From Bdellovibrionales bacterium GWA1_52_35 (GTDB taxonomy: Bacteria; Bdellovibrionota; UBA1018): 64,000 nt of DNA. The position numbers and the translations under genes were made by a program. The stretch spans positions 1 to 64,000 of the forward strand of contig MEPO01000016.1 in assembly GCA_001769805.1 (NCBI GenBank), read 5' to 3'. This document shows, piece after piece, positions 43,629-52,901 of the stretch. Position 1 is the first letter of the stretch; every line of letters starts with the position of its first letter. Under the pieces are notes generated by a model. That model ran no database searches, was not told where the DNA came from, and saw nothing but the letters and a program-made list of their open reading frames with translations.

Positions 43629-43732
43629 GAAGGGATATTACGTCAGAATTTATGTTGTCGCAATAAATAAAAAATTATAGTATTTAAAGTAAGTTAAAAT
43701 TACTTTGGCCAAAATTAATCTGACTTTATCTC

Positions 43733-45151
43733 TTATTGAGCTAATTTGCGGCAATACTTTTCAGCTCGTTCAAAAATTCCCGGAAATGCACGGCGGCTCT
43801 CCTCTGGGCTGGGAAAGCCAGGATACTTGAGAGCCGCTTCCGCGTACTCCTTTGGGGAAGAGTCCTTAAAAGTGGCAAGGTAGTTCCTGGTGAAGGCGCA
43901 GATTTCCTTGATTTTAGAAGTGCTGTCTTGTTCCGGATCAAGCAGGTTATGGATATGGTCCTTGATGCTTTCTGCATAGGCCGCATGAGCAACAGCCATG
44001 AATGATTCGGAATCGTTGAAATTTGCATAAAGTCTAAAGTATGCGGCGACGTTGTCCGGTCCAGAGTGTTTCGAGACATTCAGCATACCATTGTTAAACT
44101 GATAAGCTGCTGCCAGGAGTTCTTTTTTCGTAGGTGAAATGTTCTGGGCCTCCACCACCACAAAGTCACCGAAACCGAGTTGGTTCAAAAGGAATACGGT
44201 CGCGCCAGCGAGTTTCGCTTTCTCGGGGAGTTTCTTCCAGGTCGGGAATTCACTGATAACCGAATAAAGCTGTTTGGAGAAGAAAACGCCGGTCAGCAGC
44301 CGGGATTGCTCAGACGTCTTATGCCCCAAGCCATAACCCAGAAGGTAAATTGCTTCATGCAAGCGCAGCATCGCCTGATTGATCACCTGATCTTTACGTG
44401 AAATTGAGGAATTCTTCATCCCTAGCAGGTTGAACAGGTCCTGGTCGATTCCGACAACTGCTTCAATTTTGCCGTTTTTATCCGTTCGGGCTCTTCTCAC
44501 CGCGATTTGAACCAAGGCACAGTGCCCGTTCTTTTGGTCTAAACCAAGCACGCTTCCTGTATCCGCGATCGGCTTCAAATGTCCAGTCAGGTCGGTTGCC
44601 AATCCTTTGTCCAGTTTGAGCCGTACTAAAGCATTTCGAAGCTTCTTGGCAAACAAGGGTGAAGCGGAGTCCAGGTAGTCCTTGATGAAGCGTTCCAGAT
44701 AAGTGACAGAAGTTTCGTTGGGCTCGGGCTCGATGAATTCGTTGCCCCGGAGTTCCCAATGGTCTGTTGTTTCCAAGTCCACGATTTTGGAAAGTAAGTG
44801 CCTGGGGAAGGGTTGGCCGGAAGCTCGCGCAGCCCTTGCCAGCTCGGCATCGTTTTCGTTTGCAAAACAGGCGACTCCTGAACCTCCGCCGCCACCACTG
44901 TTGTCGCCACCCATAGCCAGGATGATAGGATTGGGCTTCGCGGGTTCGGCTTCACAACCGGTCTGAGGTGACGTCAGTGAGTTTTGAGCTCCAAAAAAAT
45001 CCAGGAAATTATCCGAAATCAAAGCGGCGGAAACTACTTCCTTGTTTTTGTCCTGCCCTTCAATCGATGCAGCAGCGGATGCCGTAGCGCTGAAGAAGTA
45101 GGCCGGAAAAAGAAAACAAATGAATAATCTCGAGAAGGTCGTCCATTTCAT
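43733..45151 (-). CDS. Secreted Gly-rich protein with an LHE segment, beside a TIGR02147 regulator
   Basis: 472 aa starting at the ATG at 45151, which begins a signal peptide (cut near SATASA, residue 24). A Gly-rich stretch GGDNSGGGGGSG near residue 85 and a segment AMLRLHEAIYLLGYGLGHKTS near residue 260 recall the protein at 38963. Secreted, probably to the periplasm or surface; no known family. The TIGR02147 regulator lies immediately upstream on the same strand. In-frame codons up to 45295 are unlikely to be used. Confidence 0.6.
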   Translation of the reverse strand: MKWTTFSRLFICFLFPAYFFSATASAAASIEGQDKNKEVVSAALISDNFLDFFGAQNSLTSPQTGCEAEPAKPNPIILAMGGDNSGGGGGSGVACFANENDAELARAARASGQPFPRHLLSKIVDLETTDHWELRGNEFIEPEPNETSVTYLERFIKDYLDSASPLFAKKLRNALVRLKLDKGLATDLTGHLKPIADTGSVLGLDQKNGHCALVQIAVRRARTDKNGKIEAVVGIDQDLFNLLGMKNSSISRKDQVINQAMLRLHEAIYLLGYGLGHKTSEQSRLLTGVFFSKQLYSVISEFPTWKKLPEKAKLAGATVFLLNQLGFGDFVVVEAQNISPTKKELLAAAYQFNNGMLNVSKHSGPDNVAAYFRLYANFNDSESFMAVAHAAYAESIKDHIHNLLDPEQDSTSKIKEICAFTRNYLATFKDSSPKEYAEAALKYPGFPSPEESRRAFPGIFERAEKYCRKLAQ

Positions 45152-45291
45152 ACTTCGACAGAAGCAATATGTAAGCCAGAGTAAATTGGATTTTTGTCGC
45201 GCAAGTACCTGTTTATACGGTGAAATTTTGAATATGAAAACCGGTTCTGACTTGGAATGTCGATCACGAATACCGAGTGTCCAATACCTGG

Positions 45292-46116
45292 TCACCGCGG
45301 TCGGAACAGATCGAGGTTATAGCAGAACAGGGTTTCATCCCCTGATTCTTTCAGAGTCGCGCGAATTTCCTCAATTGCTTTGACTAAAATGGCGCGAAGG
45401 CGCGGCAGGTCTTTTTCTGAAACGGATCCTACAGAGGAGAAATGAAGTTCCGTTGAGTCGATCTGGTCGAGCGATTCGATCGCTTTGATTCGCCAGTTAC
45501 TGTGGTGTTTTGTCGCGAAGGGTGAATTATCTCCGATATGAATGCCGGTCAGGCCGGGGGTGAAGCGTCCGCCGCCCTGATCAGTTGCGAGTCCGATGGA
45601 GACCAGAAATTCGAGTACGTCGGTTACTTTGCCCAGTTTTAATCTCAAGCGCTTGGCGATCTGCTCGCGTGACTGAAACTCTGGAATCGATAAGAGCGTG
45701 TGAATCGCTGTGTAATACCAGGCGCTGTAGTAAATCGCCTGATGCTCCTGCGGAATGGTTTTTTTGAAATTCTGACGATTTCGAAGAAGATTGTGCCGAT
45801 CGAGAATTTCTTTGAGCTCCACTTCGAAATGTTCACGAAGCGTGTTGTTGCCGGCGCGGGCGAGCTGAACCAGTAATAGAAAGAAGCGGGACTCGTTGGT
45901 GTTATGACTGAGGTACTGATTCAGGAGGGCCGCCTGCTCCATGCTGAAGTGGGCGCTGCCTTCGATTACCTGGGAGACATAGCCGGAGTGGCAGTGAATG
46001 ACTTCAGCGATGCGGCTCTTCTCGCCATGGCCCCGTTTGGCTCGGGCTCGAAGCCAAGCCTTCAAATAGAGTTTGTAGTCTCTAAAGTCAAAAATGGAAA
46101 GCGTAACCATATTCAT
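45292..46116 (-). CDS. TIGR02147 family regulator
   Basis: 274 aa. N-terminal IFDFRDYKLYLKAWLRARAK then a winged-helix-like region (SRIAEVIHCHSGYVSQVIEG), and a C-terminal domain with the family motif IYYSAWYYTAIHTLLSIPEFQ, DNSPFATKHHSNWRIKAIES and FCYNLDLFRPR. The closest in-window relatives are the relic at 41906 and the regulator at 40126. The ATG at 46116 and one at 46110 are both possible. Likely controls itself and the secreted-protein gene downstream. Confidence 0.82.
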   Translation of the reverse strand: MNMVTLSIFDFRDYKLYLKAWLRARAKRGHGEKSRIAEVIHCHSGYVSQVIEGSAHFSMEQAALLNQYLSHNTNESRFFLLLVQLARAGNNTLREHFEVELKEILDRHNLLRNRQNFKKTIPQEHQAIYYSAWYYTAIHTLLSIPEFQSREQIAKRLRLKLGKVTDVLEFLVSIGLATDQGGGRFTPGLTGIHIGDNSPFATKHHSNWRIKAIESLDQIDSTELHFSSVGSVSEKDLPRLRAILVKAIEEIRATLKESGDETLFCYNLDLFRPR

Positions 46117-46158
46117 TATTTATGAATATATTATAAGTATTACTCTGAATTACGCCAA
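46109..46158 (-). promoter_or_regulatory. Promoter and overlapping palindrome of the TIGR02147 gene
   Basis: On the minus strand TTGGCG (46153-46158), 17-bp spacer, TATAAT (46130-46135). Next to it lies a perfect 8-bp inverted repeat ATATTCAT-N5-ATGAATAT (46109-46129) that covers the predicted start site and the ATG. This fits autoregulation. Confidence 0.55.
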
Positions 46159-46257
46159 TAATTTAATTACAATATCGTATACCATACCAAGTCGCTCTGG
46201 TAATTTCGCTCACATCAGGGCAACGAATCATCGGAGCCCTCAATAAGGAGAAACGAT

Positions 46258-46593
46258 ATGAAGAAATTATTGGTTGCTGGTTCGGTGATGATGTTGATGG
46301 CAAGCGTGTCCTACGCTTCTCAGTATGAGTGCAAGTATTCTAAAGGAAGCGATTCTCAGGAAATCGCATTTTCATTCGATACAGAAATTCAGGAAAATCA
46401 ATTTGTCGAGGATGGCCAGGGCGGCGCGGTAGGTTGCCTCGTTTTTAGAGTCACTCCACAGCTCCTCGCTTGCGGAGCCAAAGATGAGAATAGCTCAATC
46501 TTCACCACGGCTGAAGAAGGAACAAGCATCATTGCGCTGACTACAGTCAGCGGCGGGAAGTCGGTCTCTCTGAGTTGCAAAAGAAAGCTGTGA
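46258..46593 (+). CDS. Small secreted protein of unknown function
   Basis: 111 aa with a clear signal peptide (cut after SYA, residue 20). Cysteines at YECKYS, VGCLVF, LLACGAK and LSCKRK suggest two disulfides. AAGGAG lies upstream of the ATG. A terminator hairpin follows at 46604. No family recognised. Confidence 0.6.
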   Translation: MKKLLVAGSVMMLMASVSYASQYECKYSKGSDSQEIAFSFDTEIQENQFVEDGQGGAVGCLVFRVTPQLLACGAKDENSSIFTTAEEGTSIIALTTVSGGKSVSLSCKRKL

Positions 46594-46603
46594 TCTAAAA
46601 TTA

Positions 46604-46629
46604 TGATGGCGCCCCTTTCGAGGGCGCCA
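46604..46629. terminator. Terminator between convergent small secreted gene and topA
   Basis: ATGGCGCCC / GGGCGCCAT form a 9-bp stem with a short loop. It lies between the stops of 46258-46593 and the convergent topA and could end both. There is no long T-run on either side. Confidence 0.6.
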
Positions 46630-46648
46630 TTCACAAATTTGCCCCGCT

Positions 46649-48988
46649 CTACGCGCTCTTCACCGTCTCGGCGGTCTTTTGCTGTTCTTCATCTCGCTCA
46701 TCCGGCGGTGGCGCTTTGCCGGCGTTCGGATCAATGATTTCAGACCAGCCGCATTCCTTCTGAGTGCACTTATACATGAGGCCCGCGCGTTTGGTGATTT
46801 TCTCCGAGATGATCGGGAACTTGCAGGCCGGGCAGGGCTCGGTGCGAGGCTTGTCCCAGATTGCGAAGTTGCACTTCGGCCATTTATTGCAGCTGTAGAA
46901 CACCCGTCCGTACCTTGACTGCTTCTGGGCGATTTCGCCTTCCTTGCAGACCGGGCAGGGGATTCCCAGCGTGATCGCGGCGGTGAACTTGCAATTCGGA
47001 TAATCGCTGCAGGCCAGGAACTTGCCGTATTTCCCGCCTTTGACGACCATGGGCTTGCTGCATTTCTCGCAAGACTTGTCGGTGAATTCCTTCGGAACGA
47101 TGACAATATTGCCCTGATCGTCTTTTTTGAAATCCTGCGTGTTCTTGCACTCCGGATAATTCGAACAGGCGAGAAATGAGCCGAGCTTGCCCCATTTGAT
47201 GACCATGATGTGACTGCACTTGTCGCATTTGATCGTGGTCGGGACTTCCTGGCGCTTGACGTCTTTCATCGTCTTTTTGGCTTTTTCGAGCGTCTTTGCA
47301 AAAGGCTTCCAGAACTGGCTGAGGACTTTTTTCCAGTCGGATTTGCCTTCTTCAATATCGTCCAGCTTGTTTTCCATTTCGGCGGTGAACTCGGAATTCA
47401 GCACATCCGGGAACGAGGCCACCAGAAGATCCGTGACAACCGTGCCGAGTTCACTTGGGTAGTAGCGCTGCTCGCGTTTCTCGACGTACTCGCGGTCCTG
47501 CAGATTGGATAAAATCGTGGCGTAAGTCGAGGGACGACCAATTCCTTTTTCTTCGAGATCCCGGATGAGAGATGCATCCGTGTATCGGGGCGGTGGTTGC
47601 GTGAAGTGCTGCGAAGGAGTGAGTTCCTTGCTCGTGACCTTTTCGCCTTCTTTGGCGCTCTTGATCCGGAGCGAACCCATGCCGCCCTCTTCGGACTTGT
47701 CATCTTCCTCTTCAGCGTAAACTGCGGTGTAGCCGGGTTCTTTCATCACCGAACCCGTGGCGCGGAACGTGATATCGCGGCCATCAGACGCTTTGCCGAC
47801 CACATCGATTGTCGTCTGGTCGTAAACGGCAGGAGTCATCTGTGACGCGACAAAGCGGTTCCAGATGAGCTGGAATAACCGGAACTCATCGCGTTCGAGC
47901 AGCTTTTCAATCCGATCGGGTGGGAATTCTAGGGTGGCGGGACGAATCGCTTCGTGGGCATCCTGCGCGCTTTTTTTGGATTTATAAACATTGGCTTCGG
48001 CAGGTAAATGATCTTTACCGTACGTTTTGGCGATGTACTCGCGAACCGATTGCAGGGCTCCGGGTTCCACGCGGACGGAGTCCGTACGCATGTAGGTGAT
48101 CAAGCCGTGCGTGCCCAGTTCTCCGAGGTCCACGCCTTCGTAGAGGTGCTGGGCCAGGGCCATGGTTTTCTTGGCGCTGAAGCCAAGCTTGCGCGCGGCG
48201 TCCTGCTGCAGTCGGCTCGTTATGAACGGGGGAGTTGGCTTGCGGGAGCGTTCCTTCTGCTCAACGTTGCCGATTTTCCACGGAGTGGATTTGATTCCGG
48301 CCATCAGTTCGTTGATGATCTGCTGATTGGGAAGCTCAGGATCCTTGCCATTGATCTTGAAAAGGCGGGCATTGAAGTCCACGCCGTCTTTGAGGAAGAC
48401 GCCTTCCACGTTCCAGTATTCATCCGGTTTGAAAGCTTTGATTTCCGCTTCACGGTCAACCACGATCCGTAGCGCAACCGACTGCACGCGGCCGGCGGAG
48501 ATTCCGCGGCGGACTTTATCCCAGAGAAGCGGGCTGATCTTATAGCCGACCAGGCGATCGAGAATCCGGCGCGCCTGCTGGGCATGATAAAGATCCGTGT
48601 TGAGTTTCAGCGGCTTGCTCATCGCTTCCAAGATCGCCTGCTTGGTGACGGAGTTGAACAGAACCCGGTGAACTTTCTTCCCGCGAGTCTTCAGCTCTTC
48701 GTTGATATGCCAGGCAATCGCTTCACCCTCGCGGTCAGGGTCTGTTGCCAGGAAGAGTTCCGGAACCTTCTCAGATGCCTTCTTCAGCTCCGCAATCACC
48801 TTAACTTTCGAAGGGATGAGCTGATAATCGGGGTCAAATCCCTTATCAGGATCAACGCCGAGTTTGCTCTTCGGAAGGTCCTTGATATGCCCGACGCTCG
48901 CTTTCACGATGTACTCGCGCCCCAGGTATTTTTGGATGGTTTTTGCCTTGGATGGTGATTCAACGATGACGAGCGCTTTTTTTGCCAT
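46649..48988 (-). CDS. topA: DNA topoisomerase I
   Basis: Relaxes negative supercoils. 779 aa. Toprim (VIVESPSKAKTIQKYL, FLATDPDREGEAIAWHI), active Tyr in THGLITYMRTDSVR (about residue 315), and four C-terminal C4 zinc-ribbon motifs (KCDKCSHIMVIKWGKLGSF, ...CEKCSKPMVVKGGKYGKF, CPVCKEGEIAQKQSRYG, CPACKFPIISEK) before a short tail. Normal for TopA. Separated from dprA by an inserted plus-strand gene. Confidence 0.97.
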   Translation of the reverse strand: MAKKALVIVESPSKAKTIQKYLGREYIVKASVGHIKDLPKSKLGVDPDKGFDPDYQLIPSKVKVIAELKKASEKVPELFLATDPDREGEAIAWHINEELKTRGKKVHRVLFNSVTKQAILEAMSKPLKLNTDLYHAQQARRILDRLVGYKISPLLWDKVRRGISAGRVQSVALRIVVDREAEIKAFKPDEYWNVEGVFLKDGVDFNARLFKINGKDPELPNQQIINELMAGIKSTPWKIGNVEQKERSRKPTPPFITSRLQQDAARKLGFSAKKTMALAQHLYEGVDLGELGTHGLITYMRTDSVRVEPGALQSVREYIAKTYGKDHLPAEANVYKSKKSAQDAHEAIRPATLEFPPDRIEKLLERDEFRLFQLIWNRFVASQMTPAVYDQTTIDVVGKASDGRDITFRATGSVMKEPGYTAVYAEEEDDKSEEGGMGSLRIKSAKEGEKVTSKELTPSQHFTQPPPRYTDASLIRDLEEKGIGRPSTYATILSNLQDREYVEKREQRYYPSELGTVVTDLLVASFPDVLNSEFTAEMENKLDDIEEGKSDWKKVLSQFWKPFAKTLEKAKKTMKDVKRQEVPTTIKCDKCSHIMVIKWGKLGSFLACSNYPECKNTQDFKKDDQGNIVIVPKEFTDKSCEKCSKPMVVKGGKYGKFLACSDYPNCKFTAAITLGIPCPVCKEGEIAQKQSRYGRVFYSCNKWPKCNFAIWDKPRTEPCPACKFPIISEKITKRAGLMYKCTQKECGWSEIIDPNAGKAPPPDERDEEQQKTAETVKSA

Positions 48989-49167
48989 GCCCTACCTTAG
49001 TCGGAGTTAATGAGTTTTTTCAAGAGAGGATCCAAAGAGGCTGATCCAGGTGTCATCTCTGTAACTGTATATTTATCTCATTATATCGCCGAGTTATTGG
49101 AAAAACTTTGAACAGTAAAAAAGTTAAAAAAACCCTCTTTAAAGGTGGACGAGAGATCGGCTGCCCC

Positions 49168-49173
49168 TAAAAT
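49168..49173 (+). promoter_or_regulatory. -10-like box immediately before the metallopeptidase start codon
   Basis: TAAAAT ends six bases before the ATG at 49180. No Shine-Dalgarno is present, so the transcript may be leaderless. The -35 element is weak. Confidence 0.35.
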
Positions 49174-49179
49174 CAGATT

Positions 49180-50238
49180 ATGAGCTATCTCAGATTCATG
49201 CGGGCGGGCTTGGCCCTGGGATTGGTCATATGGGCCTTGAGCGGCATCAGCTTTTCTGCGGAAAAACTGATGATTTCAGGAGAATTCACCCCGCTCGACC
49301 ATCCGGCCCGTCATCTTGCGTTCTGGAAATCTTTGAAGCTCCGCTCTGTCCTCGAAAATAAAATAATTCGGGCACCATCCGTGCTCATCGATTATTTATG
49401 CAAAGATAACTTGGTACAGGGTTTTTCGAATATCCCTAAACCGGCTGATTTGGCCCCGGATTACAAGGCCGACTTGGTAGCTGCCCTGAAGGACTTGCCT
49501 GAATCGGTCAAGAAAGTTGTTGGACCGAATCTTTACGGTATTGCCGTCGTGAGCGATCTAGGGGGCTCGGCGTATACGGATACGGTACTTTCGGAAACAA
49601 AAGAGCCGCTCGGCGCGTTCATGGTTCTCGATCTATCCATGCTGAACAGGCAGGCCAATGAATGGTTGTCATGGAAGGAAAATTCGCCGTTTCTGCCTGA
49701 TTCCAAAACCCAACTTGTTGCTGAAATTGAGACTGCTTCCTCAGATACCCGAAAGAACGCTCTCCAGTTCATTCTCCTGCACGAATTCGGACATGTAATC
49801 GCGGCCACGGTTGATCTGCACCCTTCCTGGAATAAAACTCACGATTCCCCCGGCAAACACCCGTTCTCCGCCCTTTCTTGGAAGCTATATGAAAAATCTG
49901 CCGGCTATGTATCTATATTCGACCACCATTTCGGGCTGAGGCGGTATGTCACGTATTATCGTGGGGCTGAAACCAAAATAGAAATATCCCATGCGCCTCA
50001 AATCTATGGTGCTCTTGAAAAAACGAATTTTGCGACCCTGTATGCAGCGACGAGCCCTGCTGACGATTTTGCGGAGTCATTCGCTACTTACGTTCACACT
50101 GTGCTGATGAAGCGCCCTTACTTGATTAAGATCAGAAGCGGCGGGCATCTTATTAAATCCTTCTCACCCTGCTGGGGGCAGAAGCGCTGTGAGACCAAAC
50201 AGAAGATTATTGAGAGGCTTCTCGGCGTTTCAAAATAA
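49180..50238 (+). CDS. Secreted HEFGH metallopeptidase-like protein
   Basis: 352 aa with a signal peptide (cut near SFSA, residue 27). The zinc motif HEFGHVIAATVDLHP (about residue 203) and a downstream ATSPADDFAESFATYV with Glu are the gluzincin pattern. No wider family recognised. It sits on the plus strand between the minus-strand topA and dprA, a pair that is often adjacent, so it may be an insertion. Its last 32 bases overlap dprA. Confidence 0.72.
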   Translation: MSYLRFMRAGLALGLVIWALSGISFSAEKLMISGEFTPLDHPARHLAFWKSLKLRSVLENKIIRAPSVLIDYLCKDNLVQGFSNIPKPADLAPDYKADLVAALKDLPESVKKVVGPNLYGIAVVSDLGGSAYTDTVLSETKEPLGAFMVLDLSMLNRQANEWLSWKENSPFLPDSKTQLVAEIETASSDTRKNALQFILLHEFGHVIAATVDLHPSWNKTHDSPGKHPFSALSWKLYEKSAGYVSIFDHHFGLRRYVTYYRGAETKIEISHAPQIYGALEKTNFATLYAATSPADDFAESFATYVHTVLMKRPYLIKIRSGGHLIKSFSPCWGQKRCETKQKIIERLLGVSK

Positions 50239-51187
50239 TCCCATTTTGCTCCTCAATGCTTCCGGAATCGATCCCGGTGCGGAAGGCAATGAAAAAACGC
50301 GCTGGTTCCCAGCCCTTCTCAAGCGCCCAGTTGAGCAATTCCGAAACCGGGGCACCGCCCGTTTCAGCCGTGAGCCGCCGCAGCTCTGAACACAGCAGAC
50401 CCAGATCGCCGGTTTCATACTGTTTCGGCTGTTTTCGCTTATTGCCGCGAATCCCGGCGGAAACGCTTTTTTGACCCAGACCCGAGAGTTCAAGCCAGGC
50501 TGTCCCAAAGCCGTGAGGTCCCCAGATCGCGTGACTGAGGTCCTGCTCCAGTAATGATTGATTGCCCGCCAAAGCAGGATCACCAGGAAACCCGGGGGTC
50601 GTAAAACAGAAGCGATTCGAGAGGCGCGCCCACTTCGCCGTGTTGAGTGCCCCCGACCGGAAGCCTGCTTCAACGATCCAGGTGGCCTTGGTCCAGTTCG
50701 CGATCAGGCGATTGCGGTGAATGAAATAGCCGGGGAGGGGTTTCGTTCCTGGAGAGAATTCTGAAACAAGAAGACCATCGGCTCGGAGAATTTCGGCCGC
50801 GAGGACCGCGTTCTCTCGCGGGTAAAGATGTTCAAAGCCGCAGCCGAGTACGGCAATTGTCGGCAAACCGTTATCGAGCGCTGCCTGATGAGCCGCCGTA
50901 TCGATACCGGAGGCCAGACCAGAAATGATGATTAATTCCGAATTTCGGAGCTCATGAATCCAGTTCCCAACCAGCCCAAGAGACCTGGGACGGGGACGCC
51001 GGGTGCCTACAACAGCGAGGCCACGCTCGGGAAGACGCGTGAGCAGCTTGAGGGCCTGCTCTGAACCTTGAATATACAGCTCTGGAGGAGGAAAAGGGAC
51101 GTTCCATAAATGTTCGAGGGATCGCGTCAGTTGTGGTTCGAGGCGAGTCGTGGCAAAGGGCGCGTGCATGCCCGGGGAGCGATGCAA
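50207..51187 (-). CDS. dprA: DNA processing protein DprA
   Basis: Loads RecA onto incoming ssDNA in transformation. 326 aa with the Rossmann-like DprA core: GLAVVGTRRPRPRSLGL, IISGLASGIDTAAHQAALD, IAVLGCGFEHLYPREN and VSEFSPGTKPLPGYFIHRNRLIA, plus a C-terminal winged-helix-like region (GGAPVSELLNWALEKGWEP). The TTG at 51187 has GAAGG ten bases upstream; an ATG at 51169 is an alternative. Overlaps the convergent metallopeptidase gene by 32 bases. Confidence 0.9.
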   Translation of the reverse strand: MHRSPGMHAPFATTRLEPQLTRSLEHLWNVPFPPPELYIQGSEQALKLLTRLPERGLAVVGTRRPRPRSLGLVGNWIHELRNSELIIISGLASGIDTAAHQAALDNGLPTIAVLGCGFEHLYPRENAVLAAEILRADGLLVSEFSPGTKPLPGYFIHRNRLIANWTKATWIVEAGFRSGALNTAKWARLSNRFCFTTPGFPGDPALAGNQSLLEQDLSHAIWGPHGFGTAWLELSGLGQKSVSAGIRGNKRKQPKQYETGDLGLLCSELRRLTAETGGAPVSELLNWALEKGWEPARFFIAFRTGIDSGSIEEQNGIILKRREASQ

Positions 51188-51266
51188 AAACCGGAGCCTT
51201 CAAAGTGCGAAGATAACCCCGATCCTGTACGTGAACGGGTGCTTTAGCCCAGAACTCAGACCGTGT

Positions 51267-52901
51267 TCACTCCAGCTCAGGTGGCGGCGGGAATTCCACC
51301 GCACCAGCGTCCGATGTCGTGGGCGGCGGTGGCAATGTTTCAATCCCATCTGATCCATCCGGTGATAACTCGGGCGGAGGTGGCGGAGGAAGATCACTAG
51401 GCACATCCGGAGTAATGGCAGGTTCTGTTTCTGGAGCCGTCGGAACAGGGCCTGCGGACATTCCAGAGTCTTCTTCCGGAGGTGGAGGAAGGGCAACCGG
51501 ATCATCATCGCCGGTTTCCGGGGCTGCAGAAGTCTCGGAAGGCGAGGGTTCATCCTGATGGCGTTCAAGCTGGATCAGCTCTTTTTCCTCTTCAGCTCCC
51601 AGCTCTGAACCGGGATCCAGTTTTTCAAGTTCGTCGCTTTCCGGAGCACTCTTTGGCTTCCAGGCCTTTCCAACATCCGAAACATCCGTCAGGAGAGTCA
51701 CAGGCGTCTTGTCTGCAACGAGATTGGGCGTGCTCAGCAAAATACCGGAAGAAAACCTTGGGCTGACTTGGACAACCATCATGTCTGCCAAAGGGACGAA
51801 TCCCTCGGGCGCCACCTTCTTACCGTTGACCGGGTCTTTCGTTTCGTAAGCGCGGAAAATCATTCCAGCCTGGACGCCGTCTTCAGAGCCCAGATCAACA
51901 AAGACTTGTCTGTACTGACTCGCATACTGAGTTGAAAAACGGGTGTCAAAATGGATCACTGCTTCCATCTGACTGGGGCCAGGAATGGGATCAATGAGTT
52001 TGGCTTTCGGCGGGACCGGCATCAGAAACGTCTGGCGTCCGATCGGGCTGCGAGCGTTGATGATGTTACCGATGAAGACTCCATCCTGAACTCCAGTCAC
52101 TACGACTTTTCCGACGCTGCTGTAGGCATAGCCCTGGCGGGCGCCTTGGCGGTTAAGGATAAATGGGTCCTCGGTAAGTGAATAAACTTCGCCGACATGG
52201 ATATTGGCTTCGGCCTCGATGAAAACCAGACTTCCCTGAAAAATTTCGGTTGCTTCAGTCAAAGAGCCGCGAATGTAACCGACAGGATCCAACGCATCTG
52301 AAGTCACTACGGATTCAAGTTCGAAATCAGTGATAGTCTTGAAAGTGATTTTGCTGCGGCGATCGAAACCCTGCGGATCGATTTCGGGGGGCAACTGCAG
52401 ACGGATTAATTCCCACGGCTGCTGCGGAAGGCGCTTCCATTCGTCTGAGCGCTTCTTGCGGGGGGAACCATCCGGGGTTGTTGCCTGCGATTCCGCAGAT
52501 CCGGAACCCAGTCCACCGTAGGCATCTGACCGAAAGCCTTCATCGCCTTCGGCCATTCCGACGGAGGGAAGAGAAGAGCTCGTACCCGGCATGAAGGCGA
52601 TCATCATCCCGGGCTTGATCTGATGAGGATTGGCAATCGTATTATTGTTGATTGCCCATACTTTGGGCCAGTATTTGGGGTCACCAAACAACCGTTTAGA
52701 GATATCAAAAAGAGTGTCTCCGCTGGTCACCGAGTATTTCTCGGAAACTCTCTCACCGGCAGCTGTCATCCAGACTTCGTCAGGAATCGGCTTGAGAATC
52801 TGTCCCAGTCGTTTGGCTTCCTGTTCGGGAGTGATCTTTGCGACCCCAGCTGCCGGAATCAGCGCCAAAGTGACTGAAGCCAGGGAGAGGAGCTTCTTCA
52901 T
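51267..52901 (-). CDS. Secreted LysM-domain protein with acidic proline-rich tail
   Basis: 544 aa. Signal peptide to about residue 21. One LysM motif near residues 55-105 (YSVTSGDTLFDISKRLFGDP, NNNTIANPHQIKPGMMIAFMP) for peptidoglycan binding. A C-terminal beta-rich domain from about 170 is followed by an acidic, proline-rich tail from about 430. Overlaps the CpoB-like gene by ATGA, so both are likely envelope components. No specific function is assigned. Confidence 0.85.
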   Translation of the reverse strand: MKKLLSLASVTLALIPAAGVAKITPEQEAKRLGQILKPIPDEVWMTAAGERVSEKYSVTSGDTLFDISKRLFGDPKYWPKVWAINNNTIANPHQIKPGMMIAFMPGTSSSLPSVGMAEGDEGFRSDAYGGLGSGSAESQATTPDGSPRKKRSDEWKRLPQQPWELIRLQLPPEIDPQGFDRRSKITFKTITDFELESVVTSDALDPVGYIRGSLTEATEIFQGSLVFIEAEANIHVGEVYSLTEDPFILNRQGARQGYAYSSVGKVVVTGVQDGVFIGNIINARSPIGRQTFLMPVPPKAKLIDPIPGPSQMEAVIHFDTRFSTQYASQYRQVFVDLGSEDGVQAGMIFRAYETKDPVNGKKVAPEGFVPLADMMVVQVSPRFSSGILLSTPNLVADKTPVTLLTDVSDVGKAWKPKSAPESDELEKLDPGSELGAEEEKELIQLERHQDEPSPSETSAAPETGDDDPVALPPPPEEDSGMSAGPVPTAPETEPAITPDVPSDLPPPPPPELSPDGSDGIETLPPPPTTSDAGAVEFPPPPELE

